Of a stretch of 64,000 bases of DNA, positions 34,554 through 42,399 are shown piece after piece. A model generated the notes under the pieces. The model saw only the letters and a program-made list of their open reading frames with translations. It was not told where the DNA came from and searched no databases. Within the stretch, counting starts at the first letter, position 1. Each line of letters starts with the position of its first letter. Origin of the DNA: Streptomyces sp. NBC_00091 (GTDB lineage Bacteria; Actinomycetota; Actinomycetes; Streptomycetales; Streptomycetaceae); NCBI RefSeq assembly GCF_026343185.1, contig NZ_JAPEMA010000004.1, positions 310,001 through 374,000 on the forward strand. The letters are read 5' to 3'. The position numbers and the translations under genes were made by a program.

Positions 34554-36470
34554 TCAGCGCGCGGCCCGCAGGATGTCCTGGCTGGCCTTCTCCGCCAGTA
34601 CCAGGGTGGGCGCCATGATGAAGAGGCCCGGGATGCGGGGGAAGGCGGAGGCGTCGACCACCCGGAGGTTGGAGGTTCCGTGCACCCGCAGTTGGCCGTC
34701 CAGGACGGAACCGCGCTTGCCCGCCGGACCGATCGCGGCGGTGCAGGAGGCGTGGTGGCCCCAGGCCTCCTTCCTGATCCAGGCCGCCAGCTGCGCGTCG
34801 GTGCTCACCCGGGGGCCGGGGACCTCCTCCCGCACCGAGTCGAGGAAGCCCGCCTTGGCGTTGATGCTGCGGATCGAGCGGACCGCCTCGATCATCGCGG
34901 CCACGTCCGCGTCCCCGGCCCTCCCGTCGTCCATGGAACGGAAGTTGATCACCGGCTGGCGGGTCGGGTCGGCCGAGGACAGCCGTACGGTCCCGGCGCG
35001 GTCGGCCGCGTAGCCCTTGAGCACGAGCCAGGAGAAGTGCCTCTTGTCGCGCACCGCCAGCTCGTCGAACTTCGGTACGTACCCGGCGAAGTTCCCCGGC
35101 GCGCAGAAGACGAACAGCTCCGGATGGGCCGCCCCCTTGGAGGCCCGCCGCTTGATGCCGGTGACGACGCCGTTCGCCCCGTACGGGGTCGCGGAGGGCG
35201 TCGGCGAGTTGCGCCACTCGGTCAGGCAGAGGTCGCCCCGGTCCTGGAAGGAGCATCCCGCGAGGGCGGTGAAGTCCCGGTTGAGCGCGGAGACCACCGA
35301 CACCTCGTAGCGGTCCTGGAGGTTGGCGCCGACGCCGGGCAGGTCCAGCAGCGGGGTGATGCCGTGCTCCGCCAGGTGCTCCCGGGGGCCGATGCCCGAC
35401 AGCATCAGCAGCTGGGGCGTGTTGAAGGCGCCGCCCGCGACGATCACCTCGCGCGTCACCCGGACGGTGCGCCGCATCCCGTCCCGTTCGGCGGCGGACC
35501 GGGGGGCGGCGCCGGGGGTCGCCTGGTAGAGGTGCCGTCCGGACAGGTATTCGACGGCGGTGGCCCGCAGTTCGCCCTGCCGCTCCTCGAACACGATCCG
35601 CTCGGCGAGCGCGTCCGTGGCGACGGCCAGCTTCGCGGCGTACCGGGAGCGCACGTCGAGGAGCCGCTCGCGCACCGCGTGCCGGCGCCCCGCGCGGACC
35701 GTCATCGGCGTCGAGAAGGCGCCCTGGGAGCTGCGGTCCACATTGGTCCGGGAGTTGACGTCCGTGTCGGTGGCCGCGGCGACGGTGCCCGGGGGCAGAG
35801 GTTCGGCCTTGGCGGCCAGCGAGAGCTTGTCGAGGAAGGCGTCGCGCAGGGCCAGCAGGAGACTGGACTCCTCCACCGGCTGCCAGGACAGCACCTTCTT
35901 CCAGTGCGTGTCCCACATGACCTTCGGATCCCAGCCGGAATCCCCCGTCAGATCACGGATGTACGCCCAGTCCGTGTGCTCCGGGTACATCAGGATGGTG
36001 GCGTTGTGCGCGGAACAGCCGCCGAGGGTGGCGGCCCGGGGGTAGAGGATGCCCTTGCCGTCGACCCACTGGCTGCCGTGCGCCGCGTCGTCGGTGTAGT
36101 GGCGCACCCACATGTCCCAGCTGATCTCGGGATCGGTGGCGGCCTTCAGGTGCAGTGCGGGGACGTCGTAGTACGTCTCGTTGCCGTGCGCGGGACCGGC
36201 TTCGAGGACCAGCACCGAGTGGCCGGCCTCGGCCAGGTTGGCGGCGACGCTGCCGCCCCCGGGGCCCGAGCCGATCACCACGTACTCGACCTCGTCCGGG
36301 GTCTCCCGCCCCGGCCGCGCGGCGGGGACGGCGGGTGCGGCGGCCGTGGGCGGTGGTGCGGCGGCGCCGGTGAGCGCCGCCGCGGCGACGGCGGCCGTGG
36401 AGGCGAGGACCGTACGGCGCGCGGGGGAAGGGGAGTTCGAAGGGTTCAGGGAGGGGGAGTCAAGATCCAT
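34554..36470 (-). CDS. Tat-exported GMC-family oxidoreductase
   Basis: 638 residues. The N-terminus has a twin-arginine signal (PARRTVLASTAAVAAAALTG) ending near residue 45. The FAD motif is VVIGSGPGGGSVAANLAEAG followed by LVLEAG; GGAFNTPQLLMLSGIGP is the GMC signature 2, and WGHHASCTAAIG carries the catalytic histidine. GMC enzymes oxidise alcohols, sterols or sugars outside the cell. It lies 152 bp upstream of the decarboxylase on the same strand and may act with that operon, but it has its own promoter space. Confidence 0.88.
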   Translation of the reverse strand: MDLDSPSLNPSNSPSPARRTVLASTAAVAAAALTGAAAPPPTAAAPAVPAARPGRETPDEVEYVVIGSGPGGGSVAANLAEAGHSVLVLEAGPAHGNETYYDVPALHLKAATDPEISWDMWVRHYTDDAAHGSQWVDGKGILYPRAATLGGCSAHNATILMYPEHTDWAYIRDLTGDSGWDPKVMWDTHWKKVLSWQPVEESSLLLALRDAFLDKLSLAAKAEPLPPGTVAAATDTDVNSRTNVDRSSQGAFSTPMTVRAGRRHAVRERLLDVRSRYAAKLAVATDALAERIVFEERQGELRATAVEYLSGRHLYQATPGAAPRSAAERDGMRRTVRVTREVIVAGGAFNTPQLLMLSGIGPREHLAEHGITPLLDLPGVGANLQDRYEVSVVSALNRDFTALAGCSFQDRGDLCLTEWRNSPTPSATPYGANGVVTGIKRRASKGAAHPELFVFCAPGNFAGYVPKFDELAVRDKRHFSWLVLKGYAADRAGTVRLSSADPTRQPVINFRSMDDGRAGDADVAAMIEAVRSIRSINAKAGFLDSVREEVPGPRVSTDAQLAAWIRKEAWGHHASCTAAIGPAGKRGSVLDGQLRVHGTSNLRVVDASAFPRIPGLFIMAPTLVLAEKASQDILRAAR

Positions 36471-36543
36471 ACGGCCGTCCTATGACTCCCCCTACCGGGC
36501 GTACGCACGCCACGCCGCCCCGGACCCGTACGGGGCACCCGGT

Positions 36544-38892
36544 TCACCCCTGGGGGTGGAACCGCCCCGGCTCCGGCGCCCGGACCACGCGCATCCAGTG
36601 CCCGTCCGTGCTCCAGCCCAGCAGCCGGCGGGCGCGGCCCCCGTCGGCGGTGCCGTCCGCGCCGAAGGAGCCGCCCCGCGCCACCAGGCGCAGACCGGCC
36701 AGCGCGGGCGCCAGCCGGGCCCGCACGTGCGCCGGACGCAGCGCGGACTCCGCCTCGATCCAGGCCAGCACGGCCGACTGCTCCGCCGGATCGCACAGCG
36801 ACAGGTGGAACAGCATCTGCCGCCACGCGTACGCCGCGTCCTTGATGGTGGACAGCGGGCGCGGGTTGCCCTCCACCCGGGCCACCAGCCGGCACACGGT
36901 GGTGAAGCAGGCCCGGGCGGGCTCCGCCCAGCCGGACTCCGGGGCGACCCCGGCCCGCCCGGCCAGGGTGGCGAGGTTGTGCGTCGTCAGGATCTGGGCC
37001 TGCTCGATCACCTTGCCGTTCGCCGCCGTCGACCAGGCGTGCCCGGTGTCCGCGCGCTCGGCGCACAGCTGCGCGAACTCCGCCGCGGTGCGGGCCGGGT
37101 GGCCGCGCCGCGCGGAGTCGGCGGCCTGCGCCACCGCCATCCGGCGCAGCCCGGCGTAGTCGATGCCGTAGTAGCGCTCGTACAGGCTCCCCTCGAGGAC
37201 CTCGGCGGCGATCCGCGCGGCGACCAGGAACTTCGGGCTGAAGGTCCCCATGAAGATGTCGGCGGCGAGCTCCTCCACGAAGGGCGCGCCCAATTCGGCC
37301 TGCCGGGCCAGCTGCCCCAGCTCACGGACCAGGGGGTTGGGCAGCACCGTGCCGGGGAAGGCCCGCACGGCCAGCCCGCCGAGCCGGCGCAGCGCCTCGT
37401 GGGCCGGCTCGGGGTCGGCGCCGCCGGTGCGCTGATGGCCGGAGACCGCCCGCAGCCAGGGCAGTTCCTCGATCCGTACCTGGCTCTGCAGGTTGAGCAG
37501 GAGCAGCGAGCGGCGGCCCCGGAAGGCGCGGTACGTCGCCGCCATGAGGGTGCGCAGCGGCGCGTCGGCGTACCGCTCGGCGGTGACCGCGGCGACGAGC
37601 TGCGGCACCAGCTCGGCCAGCACCTCGGCCGACGGCACCACCCCCCGGTCCACGAGCACCTCCAGCGGGGCGCTGAGGGCGGCCCGGACGCTCGCGCCGA
37701 CCGCCGGCGGGATCCGTGCGCCCTCGGGCAGGCCGCTCCCGCGGGCCTCCTCGGCGCTCACCGGGGCCAGGGGGCTCTCGGTGTCCGGGGTTCCGGCGCC
37801 CTGGTCGAGCCCCGAGATCCGGCTCAGCACCAGGCCGGCCAGCGCGTGGTGCGCGGGCAGCGCGGCCTGGCGGGCCTGGACCTCCCGGAGCCGGATGTGC
37901 CCGGGGGAACCGGGCGTGCCGCGCTTGGCCAGCATCGAGGCGACGGCGACCCGCAGCAGACCGGCCAGGCGGGGCGCCGGCTCGCGGCCGGCGACCTCCT
38001 CCTCGAGGGCGCGGCGCAGGATGGCGGCGTTCGACTTCGGGTCCAGGTGTTTGGTGCACCGGGTGTGCGCGGCGGCGAGCGTCCGGTAGCGCGCCAGCAG
38101 TCCGGCGCCCTCGGCGTGCCAGCCGGGCGCGCCCGAGTGGGCCCGGAGCCGGTGGGCGAGCAGCTCGTCCTCGAACGGCCGCCACACGGACAGGGCCTCG
38201 CGCTGGGTCTCCACGGCGGCGTTGGGCCCCCGGCGGGCGAGCGCCGCCGTGGCCTCGCCGACGGTCCGGCGGTGCACGGAGTCCACCCCGGGCGCGGGCC
38301 GGCCGGTCGGGCGCGGGGCGAAGCGCAGCCGGTCGGCGAAGGGCCGGATCACCGTGACGAGTTCCGCCGCGGAGTCGAAGTCCCCGGCGCGCACCAGCCA
38401 CGCCACCGTCGCCAGCGCGGCCTCCTCGGGCACGCGCACCTCGTAGCAGCCGCTGTCGAGCAGGGACCACAGGCGCAGCAGGCCGTCCTCGGTGAGGAAG
38501 TGCGCGAAGAGTTCCGCGCGGGTCGCCGGTACGCCGGCCAGCCGGGCGGCCTCCTCCTCGTAGGGCAGCAGCGGCCCGCCGGCGGAGGCGGCGCCGGTGG
38601 CGAAGCCTCCGGTGACCACCTCCGGGGTGACCCAGGCGGGCAGCGCGGCGACCGGGGTGCGGGACCCGATGGCCAGGGAGCCGTCGGCGATGCCGGACAG
38701 GACGTTCTGCCACTGGCGGATGCGGGACTGCGCCCGCTCGCGCGTGGCGGTGTCCTCGTGGGTGCGCGAGGTCCGCAGGGCCTGGGCCAGCCGGCCCGCC
38801 GCGTAGGACGGGGACACGGCCACGGGCCGGGGCCCGGGAACGGAGCCGGGCTCGGACGGGTTCGGAGGCTGCTTGTCAGCGTGTGCGTTCAT
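36544..38892 (-). CDS. Large protein of unknown function
   Basis: 782 residues, soluble, no signal peptide, rich in Ala/Arg/Leu helices. I recognise no domain; the repeated helical pattern (for example ERAQSRIRQWQNVLSGIADG and NGKVIEQAQILTTHNLATL) suggests a helical-repeat scaffold, and YYGIDYAGLRRMAVAQAADS is a notable aromatic block. The ATG at 38892 overlaps the 3' CCA of the tRNA-like sequence upstream, and no good Shine-Dalgarno exists there, so the true start could be further downstream. It ends 73 bp before the GMC gene. Confidence 0.7.
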   Translation of the reverse strand: MNAHADKQPPNPSEPGSVPGPRPVAVSPSYAAGRLAQALRTSRTHEDTATRERAQSRIRQWQNVLSGIADGSLAIGSRTPVAALPAWVTPEVVTGGFATGAASAGGPLLPYEEEAARLAGVPATRAELFAHFLTEDGLLRLWSLLDSGCYEVRVPEEAALATVAWLVRAGDFDSAAELVTVIRPFADRLRFAPRPTGRPAPGVDSVHRRTVGEATAALARRGPNAAVETQREALSVWRPFEDELLAHRLRAHSGAPGWHAEGAGLLARYRTLAAAHTRCTKHLDPKSNAAILRRALEEEVAGREPAPRLAGLLRVAVASMLAKRGTPGSPGHIRLREVQARQAALPAHHALAGLVLSRISGLDQGAGTPDTESPLAPVSAEEARGSGLPEGARIPPAVGASVRAALSAPLEVLVDRGVVPSAEVLAELVPQLVAAVTAERYADAPLRTLMAATYRAFRGRRSLLLLNLQSQVRIEELPWLRAVSGHQRTGGADPEPAHEALRRLGGLAVRAFPGTVLPNPLVRELGQLARQAELGAPFVEELAADIFMGTFSPKFLVAARIAAEVLEGSLYERYYGIDYAGLRRMAVAQAADSARRGHPARTAAEFAQLCAERADTGHAWSTAANGKVIEQAQILTTHNLATLAGRAGVAPESGWAEPARACFTTVCRLVARVEGNPRPLSTIKDAAYAWRQMLFHLSLCDPAEQSAVLAWIEAESALRPAHVRARLAPALAGLRLVARGGSFGADGTADGGRARRLLGWSTDGHWMRVVRAPEPGRFHPQG

Positions 38893-38965
38893 GGCCGACG
38901 TGGCAGGTTCCGCCCCTGCGCCCTCCGGGTAGAAGCCCGGCGCTCTGCTGCTGAGCTACACGTCG
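38892..38965 (-). tRNA. tRNA-like cloverleaf with encoded CCA, non-canonical loops
   Basis: Read on the minus strand: acceptor CGACGTG (38965-38959) pairs perfectly with CACGTCG (38902-38896); linker TA; D stem GCTC/GAGC with loop AGCAGCA; G; anticodon stem CCGGG/CCCGG with loop CTTCTA (6 nt, 38935-38930); 5-nt variable loop AGGGC; T stem GCAGG/CCTGC with loop GGCGGAA; discriminator G; CCA (38894-38892). All four stems are perfect, but the T-loop lacks TTC and the D-loop lacks GG. If functional the anticodon would be UCU (Arg) or undefined. It could be an atypical tRNA, a decayed tRNA or a regulatory mimic. Confidence 0.6.
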
Positions 38966-38985
38966 TGGTCGTCCACGAACCTAGG

Positions 38986-39091
38986 CGGTGATCACCGTAC
39001 GCCGCAAAGGTTTTTGCGGCGGGCGGGGCGGCGGGGGACCGGGCGCCGGCCCGCCCGGGCGGTGGTGCGGTAACGGTGATAAACCGCTTTA
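38986..39091. promoter_or_regulatory. Palindromes between the tRNA-like gene and the sugar ABC operon
   Basis: Three elements are seen: CGGTGATCACCG (38986-38997, perfect palindrome); a hairpin GCCGCAAA/TTTGCGGC (39001-39008 with 39013-39020, 4-base loop); and TAAACCGCTTTA (39080-39091), which resembles a LacI-family half-symmetric operator about 100 bp before the substrate-binding protein gene. The last probably gives sugar-dependent control of the transporter operon, but no LacI gene is in the window. Confidence 0.45.
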
Positions 39092-39193
39092 GGCCATCGC
39101 CGGCGAGGCCGCGTTGACGGCCTACCGCCGTGCGGTCAGCGTGGGCACCGCCCTCCGGCAGCGAAGCCGGAACCTCCCCCGAAGGCGGCGACC

Positions 39194-40528
39194 ATGACTC
39201 CTTCCCGCGTGACCCGCACGGCCATCGCCACGCTGGTGGCCGGCACTTTCCTGGCGGCCTCCGGATGTGGTCTGAGCGGGGGCGGCGCCGATGCGGGGGA
39301 GGCGCGCAGAACCGGCGAGGTGTCCGGGGAGATCACCTTCCGGACCCTCCAGCTGAAGCCGAAGTTCACCGGCTACGTCCAGGGCGTCATCGACGCCTTC
39401 GAGGCGAAGTACCCCGACGCCAAGGTGAAATGGGAGGACGTCCCGGGCGACGGCTACAACGAGAAGCTCGTCGCCGACGCCCAGGCCGGGGCCCTGCCCG
39501 ACGTGGTGAACCTCTCCACCGACTCCTTCCAGCTCCTCGGGGACCGGGGCATGCTCGCCGACGTGGCCCGGCTCGACGGGGAGGCGGCCAAGGAGTACGT
39601 CCCGGGCGCCTGGGAGCAGTTCAAGCTGCCCGGCAAGGGCGACGGCGTGTACGCCTACCCCTGGTACGTGACCCCCGAGATCCTCACCTACAACAAGGAC
39701 CTCTTCGCGAAGGCGGGCCTCGACCCCGCCCAACCGCCCACCACCGTCGAGCAGTTCTTCGACTACGCCGAGCAGATCGCCGCCCGGTCCGGTGGCCGGT
39801 ACGCGGCCTTCATGGCCGACCCCAAGGGCCGGCTGCCCGGCGACTGGCAGAAGATGGGCGTCCCCCTCCTGAACGGCGGACAGGACCGGTTCACCTTCGA
39901 CACCGGCCAGGCCGTCGCCTGGGTCGAGCGGATGAAGGACCTCTACGCCAAGGGCGCCATGCCCAAGGAGTCCCTCCTGAAGGCCGACGACATCAACCAG
40001 CTCTACGGCGCGGGCAAACTCGTCTTCGGCCCCGGCTCCCCGGGCTTCGTCAGGGACATCAGGAACAACGCCCCGCAGGTCTACGAGCTCACCGGGGTCG
40101 CGGGCGCCGTCACCGGCAGGCTCGGCCACATCGGCATCTACGCCCAGTCGCTCGGCATCCGCAAGGACACCCGGCACCCGGACGCGGCGGCCGAGTTCGC
40201 CAAGTGGGTCACCAACGGCCCCAACCAGGTGGAGTTCTCCAGGAACGCCACCATCTACCCCTCCAACGCCAAGGGCCTGGCCGACCCGCGCTTCGCGGAC
40301 CGGGGCGACGGCAAGGACGCCGAGACCCTGGCCCGCGCGATCGGCGCCGAACAGCTGAGGACGGCCGGCCTCGACGCCAACACCCCCGTCCAGTGGACCA
40401 ACCAGGTCGGCGACGCGGTGGTGCGCGAGGTGCAGAAGGCCATCACGGGCGAACAGGACGCCCGGACGGCGGTGCGCAAGGCCCAGGAGGAGGCCAACCG
40501 GCTGCTGGCCGCCGGGGCGCGCAAGTGA
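39194..40528 (+). CDS. Sugar ABC transporter substrate-binding lipoprotein
   Basis: 444 residues. The signal ends in the lipobox LAASGC (Cys25), so the mature protein is lipid anchored. The rest is a family 1 extracellular solute-binding protein: LPDVVNLSTDSFQLLGDRGM, PWYVTPEILTYNKDLF and the C-terminal hinge region. It is followed by two overlapping permease genes and an alpha-mannosidase, pointing to mannose-containing oligosaccharide uptake. As usual in Streptomyces, no ATPase is encoded here; a shared MsiK-type ATPase is expected elsewhere. Confidence 0.92.
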   Translation: MTPSRVTRTAIATLVAGTFLAASGCGLSGGGADAGEARRTGEVSGEITFRTLQLKPKFTGYVQGVIDAFEAKYPDAKVKWEDVPGDGYNEKLVADAQAGALPDVVNLSTDSFQLLGDRGMLADVARLDGEAAKEYVPGAWEQFKLPGKGDGVYAYPWYVTPEILTYNKDLFAKAGLDPAQPPTTVEQFFDYAEQIAARSGGRYAAFMADPKGRLPGDWQKMGVPLLNGGQDRFTFDTGQAVAWVERMKDLYAKGAMPKESLLKADDINQLYGAGKLVFGPGSPGFVRDIRNNAPQVYELTGVAGAVTGRLGHIGIYAQSLGIRKDTRHPDAAAEFAKWVTNGPNQVEFSRNATIYPSNAKGLADPRFADRGDGKDAETLARAIGAEQLRTAGLDANTPVQWTNQVGDAVVREVQKAITGEQDARTAVRKAQEEANRLLAAGARK

Positions 40529-41490
40529 CGGCTGCCCCCGCCGCCGTGCCGGACACTCGCCGCGGCAGAAGACGCCTGCGCAAGGCGGAACGGGCGATGG
40601 AGGCCGACACGGGCCTGGTCCACCGCGCGTGGTGGACCCCCTACCTCTTCCTCGCCCCCGGCCTGGTGATGGTGGCCCTGTTCAGCCTCTGGCCGTTCCT
40701 GAACACCGTCGTCCTGTCCTTCACCGACGCGCGGATCCTGCGCGGGGGCTCCTTCGTCGGCTTCGACAACTACACCCGCGCCTTCGCCGACCCGGACTTC
40801 TGGACCGCCACCGGCAACAGCGTCCTGTACCTCGCCGTCGTCGTCCCCTGCCTGGTCCTCCTGCCGCTGGCCCTCGCGGTCCTCGTCCAGACGAAGGTCC
40901 CCGGGATCGGCCTCTTCCGCTCCGCCTTCTACACCCCGGTGATCGCCTCGGCCGTCGTCGTCGGGCTGATCTGGCAGTGGGTGCTGCGCAGCGACGGACT
41001 GGTCAACACCGTCTTCGAGGCGATCGGCGTCATCTCCGAGCCGATCCCCTTCCTCACCGACAGCACCATGCTGCTGGTCTCCGCGATGCTCGTCACCGTG
41101 TGGAAGGGCCTGGGCTACTACATGGTCTTCTACCTGGCGGCACTCGGGAACGTCCCCGCCTCCCTCCACGAGGCGGCCGCCCTCGACGGAGCCGGCCCCG
41201 TCCGCCGCTTCTTCAGCATCACCGTCCCCCAGGTGAAGCCGATGATGCTGCTCGTCGGCACCCTCTCCGCGATCTCCGCGCTGCGCGTCTTCACCGAGAT
41301 CTACATCCTCGGCGGCGAGAGCGGCGGCCCCGGCGGCGGCGCCCGCACCCTGCCCTTCCTCATCCGCCAGGTCGGCCTCGGTTTCGCCGGGGAGACCGGC
41401 TACGCCTGCGCCATCTCCCTCCTGCTGTTCCTCCTGACCCTGGTCTTCAGCCTGCTGGGCCGCCGCCTGTCGAAGGGGGACGAGAGTTGA
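40525..41490 (+). CDS. Sugar ABC transporter permease (MalF type)
   Basis: 321 residues from a GTG that overlaps the stop of the substrate-binding protein gene (GTGA at 40525-40528). Six membrane helices; the EAA loop is in SLHEAAALDGAGPVRRFFSI, the docking site for the ATPase. The N-terminal about 30 residues are basic and cytoplasmic. It pairs with the next permease to form the channel. Confidence 0.92.
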   Translation: MTAAPAAVPDTRRGRRRLRKAERAMEADTGLVHRAWWTPYLFLAPGLVMVALFSLWPFLNTVVLSFTDARILRGGSFVGFDNYTRAFADPDFWTATGNSVLYLAVVVPCLVLLPLALAVLVQTKVPGIGLFRSAFYTPVIASAVVVGLIWQWVLRSDGLVNTVFEAIGVISEPIPFLTDSTMLLVSAMLVTVWKGLGYYMVFYLAALGNVPASLHEAAALDGAGPVRRFFSITVPQVKPMMLLVGTLSAISALRVFTEIYILGGESGGPGGGARTLPFLIRQVGLGFAGETGYACAISLLLFLLTLVFSLLGRRLSKGDES

Positions 41491-42347
41491 GCGCCACCCG
41501 CGCCACCCGCGCCACCCGGCCCGGCCGCGGGCGCCGCCGGGCCGGCCTCGCCGCCCGGTACGCCGTGCTCCTGCTCACCCTCGTGCTGATGCTCGGGCCG
41601 ATCGCCTGGCAGTTCCTGACCTCGGTCCGCGGCCGCACCGAGAACGTGTACGACGGCGTGCTGCCCTCGCGGCCCACCCTCGACAACTACCTGCGCGTCG
41701 CCGAGTCCTTCCCGCTCGCGCAGTACGTGGGCAACACCCTGGTGGTGGCGCTGCTCGCGGTCGCCTCCAACACGCTGTTCGCGGCGATGGGCGGCTACGC
41801 CCTCTCCCGGGCCGCCTGGAAGGGCCGCAGGACGGTCTTCACCGTCCTGGTGGCGACCCTGATGTTCCCCTTCGAGTCCGTGATGATCTCGATGTTCCTC
41901 ACCGTCCGCGAGATGGGCCTGGTCGACACCCTCGTCGGGGTCTGGCTGCCCGGCGCGGTCTCCGTGCTCAACATCATGATCATGCGGGCGGCCTTCCTCG
42001 CCGTGCCCAAGGAGATCGAGGAGGCCGCGGTCCTGGACGGCGCGGGGGAGTGGACCCGTTTCACCCGGGTGTTCCTCCCGGCCGCCCGGGGAGCCCTGGC
42101 CGTCGTCTGCATCACCAGCTTCATGGGCGCCTGGGACGACTTCCTGTGGCCCCTGCTGGTCCTCACCGACAGCGACCACTACACCCTCCAGCTCGGTCTG
42201 AAGACCCTGGCCGGCGCCACCACCACGAGCGACCAGCGGATCGTCGCCGCCGGCGCCATGGCCGCCCTCGTCCCGATGCTGCTGCTCTTCCTCGCCCTCC
42301 AGCGTTTCTTCTTCAAGGGAGTGGGCGAGGGATCCGTGAAGACCTGA
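41487..42347 (+). CDS. Sugar ABC transporter permease (MalG type)
   Basis: 286 residues from a TTG overlapping the stop of the preceding permease (TTGA at 41487-41490), with GGGGGA upstream. Six membrane helices; the EAA motif is in EIEEAAVLDGAGEWTRFTRV. The second subunit of the channel. The start is preceded by no better in-frame ATG or GTG, so the TTG is taken as real. Confidence 0.9.
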   Translation: MSATRATRATRPGRGRRRAGLAARYAVLLLTLVLMLGPIAWQFLTSVRGRTENVYDGVLPSRPTLDNYLRVAESFPLAQYVGNTLVVALLAVASNTLFAAMGGYALSRAAWKGRRTVFTVLVATLMFPFESVMISMFLTVREMGLVDTLVGVWLPGAVSVLNIMIMRAAFLAVPKEIEEAAVLDGAGEWTRFTRVFLPAARGALAVVCITSFMGAWDDFLWPLLVLTDSDHYTLQLGLKTLAGATTTSDQRIVAAGAMAALVPMLLLFLALQRFFFKGVGEGSVKT

Positions 42348-42399
42348 ACCCTTCCGCGCCGCCCGTCCCGTCCACCGCACCCCTCCTGGAGCCGCCGTC

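Noticed and set aside
39001..39020. Terminator for a gene in the 38.9-39.2 kb gap
   Set aside because: No gene ends there on either strand; the hairpin is kept as a possible regulatory element only.
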